The notes below the pieces were generated by a model. It ran no database searches. It saw nothing but the letters and a program-made list of their open reading frames with translations, and had not been told where the DNA came from. From the NCBI GenBank assembly GCA_018970145.1, contig JAGWWY010000002.1, positions 186,001-250,000 of the forward strand: a DNA stretch of 64,000 nucleotides. The letters are read 5' to 3'. The position numbers were made by a program, and so were the translations under genes. The DNA is from Gammaproteobacteria bacterium. Lineage in GTDB: Bacteria > Pseudomonadota > Gammaproteobacteria > Steroidobacterales > Steroidobacteraceae. Positions 1-8,804 of this stretch are shown here, one piece after another. Every line of letters begins with the position of its first letter. Position 1 is the first letter of the stretch.

Positions 1-2
1 CG

Positions 3-1547
3 AGGGCCGGCGAGCACTGTGAGTTGCTCGATGGGCGGATCGTCGAATTGCAAGCCGACATGCTCGTCATCGCGGATGAGGCAGGGCCGGTTGCACTCGC
101 GGGCGTCATGGGTGGTGCGCGCACGGCCGTATCCGCCGAGACGCGGCGCGTGTTGTTTGAGGTTGCGTGGTTCGCACCCTCGGCCATTGCCGGTCGCGGC
201 CGTCGTTTCGGTTTGACCACCGATGCGAGCCAGCGCTTCGAGCGTGGCGTTGATCCCGAGATCGGTGCTTTGGCGATCGAGCGCGCCACTCGCTTGTTGC
301 AGTCGGTCGCAGGCGGCCAAGCGGGCCCTGTGGTCACGGTTGAAGAGACGGCCCACCTGAAGCGTTATCCGGCCGTGTCGTTGCGTGTGCCGCAAATCGC
401 GCGACTGCTCGGCCTCTCGGTGAGTGCCGACGAAGCCACGGCGTTGTTGCAGCGGCTTGGCATCTTGCGCCAGAGCGTGGGTCGCGAGTCGTCGGGTGGC
501 GAAACGCTGCGCTTCGTGAGTCCCTCGCATCGTTTTGACTTGTCGATCGAGCGTGATCTGATCGAAGAGATCGCGAGGCTCGTCGGGTTCGAGCAGATAC
601 CGACGAGGCCCGCACAAGTTGCTCAAGTCATCCAGCCGCTGGCGTCCGCGGCGGCCACCGAGCAGCGACTGCTTGATACGCTCGCCGCTCGCGGCTACCA
701 CGAAGCCATTCATTTCGCCTTCGTCGAGCCGGGCTTCCAATCCGCGCTGTTCCCAGACGTAGCCGCGCATACGCTCTCGAATCCGATCTCGAGTGATCTT
801 GCGGTCATGCGCTTGTCGTTGTGGCCGGGTCTGATCAAGGCCGCCATGGAAAATCAGCGTCGTCAGCAACCGCGGCTGCGGTTGATGGAGCACGGCGTCG
901 TGTTTCCCGTGGGTGCGCCGGAATCCGATCGAATTGCAGGCCTTGCGATGGGGCCACGCTGGCCCGAGCAATGGGGTGGCGGCCGCGAGCCCGTCGAATT
1001 CTTTGATGTCCGTGCTGATGTTGCGGCTTTGTTGTCGCTCGCCGCGCCGACGCAGAACATTCGCTTCGAAGCGGCGGTGTCGCGCTGTCTCCATCCGGGC
1101 CGCAGCGCGCGCATTGTTCGCGGTGACCAACCCATCGGTTGGATCGGTGAGCTACATCCCGAGCATGTGCGTCGTTTGGAATTCGTCTCGGCACCGATCC
1201 TCTTCGAGCTCGAGGTCGAGGTGGCGTTCGCACCGGCGCGTCAAACTTTCGCGGAGCCCTCGCGCTATCCGCAGGTTCGTCGAGATCTGGCGTTCGTTGT
1301 CGATGAGGACGTGAGCTACGCCGATATCCGAGAACGCGTTTTGAGCGCTTCGTCAAGTGCTTTGCGCGAGGTAGTCCTCTTCGATATCTATCGCGGACCC
1401 GGAATTGAAGAGGGGCGAAAAAGCGTCGCTTTAGGGTTGATTTTGCAGGACAAAGGTCGCACCCTCACGGACGAAGGCACGGATCGATTGATCGAGTCGG
1501 TCAAGGGGTCTCTCGTGGCGGGGTTGCGGGCGACTTTCCGTGAGTAA
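3..1547 (+). CDS. pheT: Phenylalanine-tRNA ligase beta subunit (C-terminal 514 residues; 5' end cut by the window)
   Basis: This is the beta chain of the alpha2-beta2 PheRS, which charges tRNA-Phe in the cytoplasm. The reading frame is already open at base 3, so the N-terminal part (OB-fold and the start of B3/4) lies outside. Visible are the B3/4 editing region (GVMGG, then RFERGVDPE), the B5 domain (around [21 protein letters not shown]), a catalytic-like core and a C-terminal FDX-ACB anticodon-binding domain ([17 protein letters not shown] through [10 protein letters not shown]-like residues). The frame ends with a TAA 43 bases before ihfA, the usual gammaproteobacterial order pheS-pheT-ihfA. 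No damage is seen. Confidence 0.97.
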   Translation, partial: RAGEHCELLDGRIVELQADMLVIADEAGPVALAGVMGGARTAVSAETRRVLFEVAWFAPSAIAGRGRRFGLTTDASQRFERGVDPEIGALAIERATRLLQSVAGGQAGPVVTVEETAHLKRYPAVSLRVPQIARLLGLSVSADEATALLQRLGILRQSVGRESSGGETLRFVSPSHRFDLSIERDLIEEIARLVGFEQIPTRPAQVAQVIQPLASAAATEQRLLDTLAARGYHEAIHFAFVEPGFQSALFPDVAAHTLSNPISSDLAVMRLSLWPGLIKAAMENQRRQQPRLRLMEHGVVFPVGAPESDRIAGLAMGPRWPEQWGGGREPVEFFDVRADVAALLSLAAPTQNIRFEAAVSRCLHPGRSARIVRGDQPIGWIGELHPEHVRRLEFVSAPILFELEVEVAFAPARQTFAEPSRYPQVRRDLAFVVDEDVSYADIRERVLSASSSALREVVLFDIYRGPGIEEGRKSVALGLILQDKGRTLTDEGTDRLIESVKGSLVAGLRATFRE

Positions 1548-1590
1548 GTCGTCGGCAGGAAGTTTCGATCAGACGGAACAGAACAACAAC

Positions 1591-1890
1591 ATGGCACTGA
1601 CCAAAGCAGAAATGGCCGAGGCGCTGTTCGATCAGCTCGGCCTCAACAAGCGCGAGGCGCGTGAACTGGTTGATCTGTTTTTCGAAGAGCTGCGCACCGC
1701 GCTCTCGACCGGCGCTCAAGTCAAACTCTCCGGCTTCGGCAACTTCGACCTGCGTGACAAAAACCAGCGCCCTGGGCGCAACCCCAAGACGGGTGAGGAG
1801 ATTCCCATCAGCGCGCGGCGCGTGGTGACTTTCCGTCCCGGACAAAAGTTGAAGGCACGAGTCGAAGCGTATGTTGGAAGCCAAGAATAA
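1591..1890 (+). CDS. ihfA: Integration host factor alpha subunit
   Basis: 99-residue DNA-bending protein of the HU/IHF family. IhfA pairs with IhfB, binds the minor groove and bends DNA sharply at promoters (notably sigma54 promoters, two of which occur in this window) and at recombination sites. The ATG at 1591 gives the standard IhfA start [10 protein letters not shown]; an upstream in-frame GTG at 1540 would add an atypical 17 residues and is not preferred. The DNA-binding arm is recognisable as [20 protein letters not shown]. It lies directly after pheT and overlaps the downstream MerR-type gene by 20 bases, so the three are probably co-transcribed. Confidence 0.97.
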   Translation: MALTKAEMAEALFDQLGLNKREARELVDLFFEELRTALSTGAQVKLSGFGNFDLRDKNQRPGRNPKTGEEIPISARRVVTFRPGQKLKARVEAYVGSQE

Positions 1891-2227
1891 CGACGAACTA
1901 CCGGCGATCCCGGGCAAACGTTATTTCGCCATCGGTGAGGTGGCGGAGTTGTGTGGCGTGAAGCCGCACGTGCTGCGTTATTGGGAGCAGGAGTTCCCGC
2001 AGCTTAAGCCCGTCAAGCGGCGTGGCAATCGCCGCTACTACCAGCGGCAAGACGTCATCGTGATCCGTCAGATCCGTGGCTTGCTCTATGAAGAGGGTTT
2101 CACGATCGGTGGCGCGCGCAACAAGTTGCAGGGTGAAGAGGCCCGCAGCGACGTCACGCAAAGCCAGCAGATCGTCCGCCAGATGCGGATGGAGCTCGAG
2201 GACATGCTGCGCCTGCTTCGGCGCTGA
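1871..2227 (+). CDS. MerR-family transcriptional regulator next to ihfA
   Basis: 118-residue protein with an N-terminal MerR winged helix: [22 protein letters not shown] at about residues 18-39, then [13 protein letters not shown]. The short C-terminal part is a helix ([20 protein letters not shown]) that could dimerise but carries no cysteine or other obvious effector-binding motif. A MerR gene of this size directly after ihfA is a conserved gammaproteobacterial arrangement; its target and inducer are not evident. The start overlaps the end of ihfA by 20 bases, suggesting translational coupling. Confidence 0.9.
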   Translation: MLEAKNNDELPAIPGKRYFAIGEVAELCGVKPHVLRYWEQEFPQLKPVKRRGNRRYYQRQDVIVIRQIRGLLYEEGFTIGGARNKLQGEEARSDVTQSQQIVRQMRMELEDMLRLLRR

Positions 2228-2276
2228 TTCACTCGCCGCGCCGGCAGCGGCGGGGTATCATCACTTTCGGTTCGGT

Positions 2277-2353
2277 CGGGACGTGGCGCAGCCTGGTAGC
2301 GCACTTGCATGGGGTGCAAGGGGTCCCGAGTTCAAATCTCGGCGTCCCGACCA
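2277..2353 (+). tRNA. tRNA-Pro (GGG anticodon)
   Basis: A 77-base cloverleaf can be folded by eye. The acceptor stem CGGGACG pairs with CGTCCCG, followed by discriminator A and an encoded CCA. The D arm is GCGCAGCCTGGTAGCGC. The anticodon stem CTTGC/GCAAG encloses the loop ATGGGGT with anticodon GGG. The T arm contains GGTTC-like GAGTTCAAATCTC. It follows the ihfA-merR pair, as in many gammaproteobacteria. No integrase or duplicated tRNA 3' end is nearby, so it is not being used as an attachment site here. Confidence 0.97.
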
Positions 2354-2413
2354 TTTCGATCCCTCAGGGCTCATCGCTGAGCCGCCAAGCTTGTTCCGCA
2401 GTGATTACCCCAT

Positions 2414-4411
2414 TCAGCGCTGCGCCACCTGTTCCTCCACCGTCACTTTGTACTGACTGCCGATGTGCTGATCGAGGAAGCGATCGAGTTGCGCGAGCAT
2501 CTCGATGCGGCTCGGGCTGCGCGAGAGCCAGTGATCTTCAGACTTGAGCTTGAACACCTCATGCGGCGTCTTGGCGCGACGCATGGCGGTTTCCATGTAC
2601 TCGGTCTGAACGTAGGGCACGACCGTGTCGTCGACGCCGTGCATCATCAACACCGTGGCGGTGACCTTGTCGGCGGCCCGTGCCGGCGAAAACGCCGCCA
2701 CATCCGGGTCGCCCGTCTTGCCGATGTGCTTGCGCCAGAAGCGCACGGCCGGATCTTCGATGCCGCCGCGATCCTCGACCCAGCGCAGCATCTCGACCAA
2801 ATCCGAGACGCCCGCGACGCTGACTGAGCAGCGATACAGATCCGGCGTGAAGGCCGCACCGGCGAGTGCCGCATAACCGCCGTAGCTCGCGCCGACGATG
2901 CAGACGCGATCCGGATTCACCATGCCGGACTCGACCAAATACTTCACGCCGTCGGTGACGTCGTGCTGCATCAGTTGGCCCCACTGCCGGTATCCCGCGA
3001 GTTCATGCTTCTGACCAAAACCGGTCGAGCCGCGAAACTGCGGCTGCAACACGGCGTAACCACGCGAGGCCACGAACTGCGACCACCAGTCGAAGCCGAC
3101 GCCTGAATCACGCGCGCGCGGGCCACCGTGCGGCAAGACGACGAGCGGCAAATCTTTGGTCGATGCGGTCGCGCCGGCGGGCAGAGTCAGATAAGCGGGG
3201 ACCTTGTAGCCATCGCGGGCGGGGTAGGTGATGTTGCTCACTTTGCCGAGGGCGACCTTGGCGAGCTGCGGGTATTCCTGACCCACGACTTCCGCGCGAT
3301 TGGTTGCGAAGTCGATCAGGTAGTAGACGCCCGGGTTGTTACGACTCCCCGCGAAAGCGAGGACCGTCTTGCCATCGCGGGTATATCCGGCGATCTGGAT
3401 ACGGCGACCCGGGAGAGCCGCCTCGAGCGACTTGACGCGCGCCTCGGCGGCCGAATCGAGCCACTGAACCCGCTGCTCCAAGCCACCGACACTGACGCCT
3501 AGCAAACGGCGATCGTAGATATCACGTACCACGCCTTCGACGTCGTGTTCCGGATCCTGGTAGAGCGGCTGCGGACCGCCACCCGTGAACGGGATGCTCC
3601 ACAGGCGCACTCGATCGCCGCCGCGCGCGCCAAGGGCAAGAACGGATTGACCGTCTGCTGCCAGACCGATGGTGTTGAAATCGGGATCCGTGTGCTCGTA
3701 GATGATGCGGTAGTCGTCACCGTCCTTGATGCGAATCGTGCGGCGCTGCTCTTTACGGTTGAACTCGGACCGGCCAACGATGCGTCCTTCGGCGTCGATG
3801 AGCCAACCGTTGGTGGTTCGACTGCCTTTCTCGATGACGCGCCACTTGCCCGTTAGCGGATTCACACTCAGGACGCTGTTCGAGGCTTCATCCGGCGAAG
3901 AACCTGCAGCCGCGTTCTCGAGCAACAGGGCGCTCATCAAGATTTCATCGGGCGAGGCGCCCTTACGCGAGAGGAAACCGCCGCTCGACGGGTAGATGCG
4001 GCTATTGGTTTTCGCCTCGAGCAATTGCCGCGACGAGCCGTCGCGCACATCGATCGAGAAGACTGCACCGATTTCGGCTTTTTCCTCAGTATTACCGCGC
4101 TGCGTGTAGGTGATCGAGAACTGCGCGATGAGCACGTGATCGCTCACGAAGTTCATGCCACGCAGTTTCAGGCTCTGGTCGAAATCGACCCGTTGGGTGA
4201 GCTTTTTAGTACTGCGATCGAGGATGACAATAGAGACCTTCTCACCGGCATACGATGAGGCGATGTAGCGCCCATCGAGTGAGAGCGTCACGTTATCGAT
4301 AATCGGGGTCGTACCAAACGATTCGACCGGAGGCAGAGCCGCCCGAGCAGCGGTGACCGCGAACAGGCAAAGCAGGGTGACCAACACAGGAGCGGAACGC
4401 AGCAGTCGCAT
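2414..4411 (-). CDS. Exported S9-family (prolyl oligopeptidase-type) serine peptidase
   Basis: 665 residues. An N-terminal Sec signal peptide (MRLLRSAPVLVTLLCLFAVTAARA) points to the periplasm. The middle (about 30-390) is a beta-propeller-like region with repeats such as LSLDGRYIAS. The C-terminal alpha/beta hydrolase domain carries the nucleophile elbow GASYGGYAAL (Ser near 509), the acid in HGVDD (Asp near 594) and the histidine in SEDHW (near 627), matching dipeptidyl aminopeptidase/acylaminoacyl peptidases. It probably clips short peptides from the N-terminal side. It stands alone, convergent with the tRNA-Pro and divergent from the leuC-like operon. Exact specificity (DPP-IV-like or acyl-peptidase) cannot be read from sequence. 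Confidence 0.9.
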   Translation of the reverse strand: MRLLRSAPVLVTLLCLFAVTAARAALPPVESFGTTPIIDNVTLSLDGRYIASSYAGEKVSIVILDRSTKKLTQRVDFDQSLKLRGMNFVSDHVLIAQFSITYTQRGNTEEKAEIGAVFSIDVRDGSSRQLLEAKTNSRIYPSSGGFLSRKGASPDEILMSALLLENAAAGSSPDEASNSVLSVNPLTGKWRVIEKGSRTTNGWLIDAEGRIVGRSEFNRKEQRRTIRIKDGDDYRIIYEHTDPDFNTIGLAADGQSVLALGARGGDRVRLWSIPFTGGGPQPLYQDPEHDVEGVVRDIYDRRLLGVSVGGLEQRVQWLDSAAEARVKSLEAALPGRRIQIAGYTRDGKTVLAFAGSRNNPGVYYLIDFATNRAEVVGQEYPQLAKVALGKVSNITYPARDGYKVPAYLTLPAGATASTKDLPLVVLPHGGPRARDSGVGFDWWSQFVASRGYAVLQPQFRGSTGFGQKHELAGYRQWGQLMQHDVTDGVKYLVESGMVNPDRVCIVGASYGGYAALAGAAFTPDLYRCSVSVAGVSDLVEMLRWVEDRGGIEDPAVRFWRKHIGKTGDPDVAAFSPARAADKVTATVLMMHGVDDTVVPYVQTEYMETAMRRAKTPHEVFKLKSEDHWLSRSPSRIEMLAQLDRFLDQHIGSQYKVTVEEQVAQR

Positions 4412-4554
4412 GATGCAAGCGCCTCAATGAACGCAATTTGGATGACCCAACTGTAGTGCAGTCAGGGAGTGGCCGCCAGAGGGTGACGAGAGACTGGAAA
4501 GGGGGGCTGTCCAGACCCCATCGGCGGCTCCTCGGGGCATAATTCGGAGTTGAC

Positions 4555-5979
4555 ATGACTGCCCCAGCCACCCCTCGAACGCTCCTCGACAAACTCTGGA
4601 CCTCCCACCTCGTTCGCGAGCTTGGCGAGGGTGTCGCGCTGATCGCAATCGATCGGATTTTTCTCCACGAGCGCACCGGCTCGGTGGCGCTCAAGAGTCT
4701 GAAGGACACCGGACGCCCCGTGCTCGACCCCTCGCGGGTTTTTTGCACGATGGACCACATCGTCGACACCACGCCAGACCGCGGTGACGCGACACGCATG
4801 CCGGGTGGCACGGCCTTCATCGTCGAGACTCGTGAGGCGGCGCAGGCTGCCGGCATACACCTCTTCGACGTGCGCGACCCGCTGCAGGGGATCGTGCATG
4901 TGATCTCTCCGGAGCTGGGCATCGTGCTGCCGGGGGCAACGGTCGTCTGTCCTGACAGCCACACCTGTACACAGGGTGCGATGGGTGCGTTCGCATGGGG
5001 AATCGGCTCGACCGAGGCCGAGCATGCGTTGGCCACGGGCACGCTACGCGTGAAGCGACCGAAGACGATGCGGGTGCGTTTCGAGGGAGCGCTGCCTGAG
5101 GGCGTCACCGCCAAGGACATGACGCTCGCGCTGATTGCAGCGCATGGCTCGGTGGGGGGCAATGGCTATGCCGTCGAGTACGCAGGTCCTGCGGTCGAGG
5201 CGCTCGAAATCGAAGCCCGACTGACGCTGTGCAACATGGCGACCGAGTTCTCAGCGGTAACGGGCTTCATCGCGCCCGACGCGAAGACGTTCGAGTATCT
5301 GCGTGGCCGAGCGCACGCACCTGTTGGTGCCGAATGGGAGCAGGCGGTCGAGTCATGGCAAGCATTGCGCAGCGATGACGGTGCCGTGTTCGACAAAGAA
5401 ATCGTGATCGACGTGTCGAACTTGTCGCCGATGATCACCTGGGGCACGAGTCCGCAGCATGCGGTGCCGATTCGCGCCTCGGTGCCAGCTCAGGCTGAGA
5501 GTGGCACGACGGCCGAGGCCTATTCGCGCGCATTGCAATATATGGATCTAAAGCCGGGCGTCCCGCTCGAGTCGCTCAAGATCGATGCGGCTTTCATCGG
5601 GTCCTGTACGAACAGTCGCTTGAGCGACTTAAGACGCGCCGCCCATATTTTGCGTGGTCGGCGCGTAGCCGCCGGTGTGCGCGCGATTTGCGTGCCGGGT
5701 TCGATGTCCGTGAAAAAAGCAGCCGAAGCCGAAGGGCTCGACCAAGTGTTTCGTGACGCTGGCTTCGAATGGCGCGAGTCGGGTTGCTCAATGTGCTTTT
5801 TCGCCGGCGGCGAAAGTTTCGGCAAGCAGGAGCGAGTCGTGTCATCGACCAATCGTAATTTTGAAAGTCGACAGGGGCCTGAGACGCGTAGTCACCTTGC
5901 AAGCCCCGAGACCGTCGCAGCGAGTGCGGTGGTTGGGCACTTGGTGGATTTCCGCCGCTTGACGGGTGAGGTGATCTGA
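4555..5979 (+). CDS. LeuC-like aconitase-family hydratase large subunit (catabolic paralogue)
   Basis: 474 residues, first gene of a five-gene operon. The family is the large subunit of isopropylmalate isomerase-type [4Fe-4S] hydro-lyases; cluster ligands are visible in GSCTNSR and in CSMC near the C-terminus. It differs from the biosynthetic LeuC at 35134-36540: after CSMC it reads FFAGGESFGKQERVVSS instead of [18 protein letters not shown] second LeuC beside lyase, CoA-transferase and dehydrogenase genes suggests hydration or dehydration of another dicarboxylate, such as citraconate/citramalate or dimethylmaleate. That substrate assignment is inference. The stop is immediately followed by the start of the LeuD-like subunit. 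Confidence 0.88.
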   Translation: MTAPATPRTLLDKLWTSHLVRELGEGVALIAIDRIFLHERTGSVALKSLKDTGRPVLDPSRVFCTMDHIVDTTPDRGDATRMPGGTAFIVETREAAQAAGIHLFDVRDPLQGIVHVISPELGIVLPGATVVCPDSHTCTQGAMGAFAWGIGSTEAEHALATGTLRVKRPKTMRVRFEGALPEGVTAKDMTLALIAAHGSVGGNGYAVEYAGPAVEALEIEARLTLCNMATEFSAVTGFIAPDAKTFEYLRGRAHAPVGAEWEQAVESWQALRSDDGAVFDKEIVIDVSNLSPMITWGTSPQHAVPIRASVPAQAESGTTAEAYSRALQYMDLKPGVPLESLKIDAAFIGSCTNSRLSDLRRAAHILRGRRVAAGVRAICVPGSMSVKKAAEAEGLDQVFRDAGFEWRESGCSMCFFAGGESFGKQERVVSSTNRNFESRQGPETRSHLASPETVAASAVVGHLVDFRRLTGEVI

Positions 5980-6633
5980 ATGGAACCCTTCCGTTTCTTG
6001 CGCGCCGTGGCGGCGCCGATTCTACGGGCCAACGTCGATACCGATGCGATCATTCCTTCGCGCGAAATGAAGTCGGTGTCGAAGACAGGACTCGTCGATG
6101 GCTTGTTTGCCGGCTGGCGCTACACCGAGATCGGCGGTCGCGAGCCGAATCCCGAGTTCGTCCTCAACCAGCCGGCGTACGCGGGCACCAAGATCTTGCT
6201 CGGCGGTGAGAATTTCGGTTGCGGTTCGAGTCGTGAGCACGCCGTGTGGGCGCTGCACGAATATGGTATCCGAGTCGTGATCGCGCCCTCGTTCTCGCCG
6301 ATTTTTCGCGGCAACTGTGTACGCAACGGCATCGTGCCGGTGACACTGCCTGCTGAGTCGGTGGCGCAACTTGCCGAGTTCATTGCACCCGATCCGCAGG
6401 CGCGTCAAATCGATGTGGATCTCGAGGCTTGCCAAGTGCGCGCGGGCGTCCATGTTTATTCTTTTGAGTTGGAGAGTGAGGCGCGTGAGATGTTGCTCGA
6501 GGGTCTCGATGGCATTGATCTGACGCTGAAGCATCGCGCGGACATCGACGCCTTCGTCGTGCGCGACCGACTGCAACGCCCCTGGATTTATTCGCTTGTA
6601 ACTCCGACGAACGTGGAGAAACCGAGAGCATGA
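5980..6633 (+). CDS. LeuD-like aconitase-family hydratase small subunit (catabolic paralogue)
   Basis: 217 residues; partner of the preceding LeuC-like subunit, completing the substrate-binding swivel domain. The family signature NVDTDAIIPSR and the loop [14 protein letters not shown] are clear. The substrate-recognition loop after NTDAI/P reads EMKSVSKTGLVDGLF, whereas the biosynthetic copy at 34547-35125 has [15 protein letters not shown], so a different substrate is likely. It is also about 25 residues longer than the biosynthetic copy. The ATG begins directly after the TGA of the large subunit and the stop overlaps the next start (ATGA). Confidence 0.88.
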   Translation: MEPFRFLRAVAAPILRANVDTDAIIPSREMKSVSKTGLVDGLFAGWRYTEIGGREPNPEFVLNQPAYAGTKILLGGENFGCGSSREHAVWALHEYGIRVVIAPSFSPIFRGNCVRNGIVPVTLPAESVAQLAEFIAPDPQARQIDVDLEACQVRAGVHVYSFELESEAREMLLEGLDGIDLTLKHRADIDAFVVRDRLQRPWIYSLVTPTNVEKPRA

Positions 6634-7571
6634 TTCTGATCAGCGAGGTAGGTCCGCGCGATGGCCTGCAAAGTATTTCGAACATCATGCCGCTCGAGGC
6701 GAAGAAGGCCTGGATCGCTGCCGAAGCAGCCGCGGGTGTCACCGAAATTGAAGTCGGTAGTTTCGTGCCGGCAAAGCTTTTACCGCAGTTGGCTGACACT
6801 GCAGAGGTCGTGGCTTTTGCCCGCACGATTCCGGGTTTGACCGTCGCGGTGCTCGTGCCCAATTTCAAAGGTGCTGAGGCGGCTATCGCCGCGGGCGCGC
6901 ACAAGATCACGATTCCTTTATCTACCTCCGAAACGCACAGTCTCAAGAACGTGCGGCGTACTCACGCGCAGATGATCGAAGAGTCGCGCTTGATCGCCGA
7001 GCTCATCAAAGCGCAGCCCATCGATCGTCGACCGAAGTTCGAAGGCGGGCTCTCGACGGCGTTCGGGTGCACCCTCGAGGGCGTGGTACCACCCGAGCGG
7101 GTGGTCGCGCTGGCGGAAGCCTTGATGAAGGCGGGTTGCGACGAAGTCGGGCTGTCAGACACGACCGGCTACGCAAATCCGACGCAGGTCAAAGATTTGG
7201 TCAAACGTGTACGAGCGGCCGTCGGTGAGGATGCACTGTCCGGGCTGCATCTGCACAACACGCGGGGTCTTGGACTCGCCAACGTCATGGCGGGTCTTGA
7301 GGTCGGGATCACCACCTTCGATAGTTCCTTAGGGGGGCTTGGCGGTTGTCCGTTTGCGCCCGGTGCCTCGGGCAATATCGTGACCGAAGATCTGGTCTTC
7401 ATGCTCGAGGCCATGGGTTTACCCACGGGTATCGATTTGCCGAGGTTGCTCGACGTTCGGCGCATTCTCAAAGCAGCACTGCCGAACGATGCGCTGTATG
7501 GTTTCACCCCGGATGCCGGGCTGCCGCTGGGTTTCCAGCCAGCGTCGTCCATGACTGGAGTTCGTCAATGA
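6630..7571 (+). CDS. HMG-CoA lyase-family protein (candidate citramalyl-CoA or related lyase)
   Basis: 313-residue DRE-TIM barrel enzyme. Family hallmarks are EVGPRDGLQ near the N-terminus (catalytic Arg and metal-binding Asp), LHLHNTRG (two metal-binding His) and GGLGGCPFAPGASGN (the mobile catalytic Cys loop). These enzymes cleave 3-hydroxyacyl-CoA thioesters by retro-aldol reaction: HMG-CoA to acetyl-CoA plus acetoacetate, or (R)-citramalyl-CoA to acetyl-CoA plus pyruvate. Neighbouring hydratase subunits and a CoA-transferase favour a citramalyl-CoA-like substrate, but this is inference. Overlaps LeuD-like and the CoA-transferase gene by 4 bases each. A second homologue is at 52656-53570. 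Confidence 0.85.
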   Translation: MILISEVGPRDGLQSISNIMPLEAKKAWIAAEAAAGVTEIEVGSFVPAKLLPQLADTAEVVAFARTIPGLTVAVLVPNFKGAEAAIAAGAHKITIPLSTSETHSLKNVRRTHAQMIEESRLIAELIKAQPIDRRPKFEGGLSTAFGCTLEGVVPPERVVALAEALMKAGCDEVGLSDTTGYANPTQVKDLVKRVRAAVGEDALSGLHLHNTRGLGLANVMAGLEVGITTFDSSLGGLGGCPFAPGASGNIVTEDLVFMLEAMGLPTGIDLPRLLDVRRILKAALPNDALYGFTPDAGLPLGFQPASSMTGVRQ

Positions 7572-8770
7572 GTTTGCCTGATCCTGCCGATTTGCCTTTG
7601 CACGGCATCAAAGTCGTCGAGTTTACGCACATGGTGATGGGACCGGCGGTCGGTGCCATTCTGGTCGAACTCGGCGCTGAAGTGGTACGGGTCGAGCCCA
7701 TCGGCGGCGACTCGACGCGCAATTTGTTGGGTTCGGGCGCGGGTTACTTCCCGATGTATAACCGCAACAAGAAAAGCATTTGCCTCGATCTCAAATCGGC
7801 AGAGGGCCTCGAGATCGCGCGGCGTCTGTGTGATTCATCCGATGTCGTTGTCGAGAATTTTCGCACCGGTGCGATGGACAAGCTCGGTCTCGGTTATGAC
7901 GCCCTCGCGGCCCGCAACCCGCGGTTGATTTATTGCTCCGAGAAGGGCTTTTTATCCGGTCCCTATGAGAATCGCACGGCGCTCGATGAGGTCACCCAGA
8001 TGATGGGTGGCCTCGCCTACATGACCGGCCCACCGGGACGGCCGTTGCGCGCCGGCACCTCCGTCATTGATGTGACCGGCGGGATGTTCGGTGTCATCGG
8101 TGTACTCGCGGCGATCGAACAGCGACATAAGACGGGCAAGGGTCAAAAGGTCAGCAGCTCGCTCTTCGAAACCACCGTCTACCTCGTGGGGCAACACATG
8201 GCGCAGATGGCAGTGACGGGGCAACCTGCGAAGCCGATGCCAGTTCGTATCTCGGCTTGGGCCATTTACGATGTCTTCGAAACGAAGGATCAGGAGCAGG
8301 TGTTCGTCGGTATCGTGAGTGATGGGCTTTGGCAAAAATTCTGTCAGGCATTCGCACTCACCGAACTCGGTGCCGATGAATCCTTAAAGACGAATTCGCA
8401 GCGCGTTTTACAGCGCGAGGCGCTGCTGCCCAAGGTGCGCGAGCTGTTCAAGGGCTATAACAAGGCCGAACTCGTGCCGATCCTCGAGAAGACCGGGCTA
8501 CCGTTCGCGCCCATTGGCAAACCCGAAGAAATGTTCGACGATCCGCATCTGGCGGCCAGTGGTGGTCTTGGCGCGACGACGTTGCCTGATGGGCGCGCGA
8601 CACGGCTGCCGATCTTGCCGCTCGAGATGGATGGTCGCCGACCTTCGCAGGGCGGTGATCTCGCCAAGCCTGGCGAGCATGCGGTCGAAGTACTGCGTGC
8701 CCTGGGTTTTGATGCCGCTGGCATCCAAGATTTGCAGACGCGTCAGGTCGTCGGCAAATCGTCTATTTAA
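7568..8770 (+). CDS. Class III (CaiB/BaiF/SUGCT-type) CoA-transferase
   Basis: 400 residues. The N-terminal Rossmann half begins GIKVVEFTHMVMGPAVGAILVELGAEVVRVEP, typical of the family. The expected catalytic aspartate is present (Asp140 in TALDEVTQMMGG), followed by the conserved RAGTSVIDVTGG segment. Such enzymes move CoA from succinyl-CoA or acetyl-CoA onto a carboxylate. Beside a glutaryl-CoA-dehydrogenase-like gene and an HMG-CoA-lyase homologue it probably activates a C5 or methyl-branched dicarboxylate or hydroxydicarboxylate. The ATG at 7568 overlaps the upstream stop; longer in-frame extensions into that gene are not supported. Confidence 0.88.
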   Translation: MSLPDPADLPLHGIKVVEFTHMVMGPAVGAILVELGAEVVRVEPIGGDSTRNLLGSGAGYFPMYNRNKKSICLDLKSAEGLEIARRLCDSSDVVVENFRTGAMDKLGLGYDALAARNPRLIYCSEKGFLSGPYENRTALDEVTQMMGGLAYMTGPPGRPLRAGTSVIDVTGGMFGVIGVLAAIEQRHKTGKGQKVSSSLFETTVYLVGQHMAQMAVTGQPAKPMPVRISAWAIYDVFETKDQEQVFVGIVSDGLWQKFCQAFALTELGADESLKTNSQRVLQREALLPKVRELFKGYNKAELVPILEKTGLPFAPIGKPEEMFDDPHLAASGGLGATTLPDGRATRLPILPLEMDGRRPSQGGDLAKPGEHAVEVLRALGFDAAGIQDLQTRQVVGKSSI

Positions 8771-8804
8771 GTCAGTTTTTGGTCGGATAGGCACGGGGGA
8801 CACC

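Noticed and set aside
2277-2353. tRNA-Pro as a genomic-island attachment site
   Set aside because: No integrase, no direct repeat of the tRNA 3' end, and no compositional break nearby.
4555-6633. A second leucine-biosynthesis isomerase
   Set aside because: A complete biosynthetic leuCD is at 34547-36540; this copy has altered substrate loops and catabolic neighbours.
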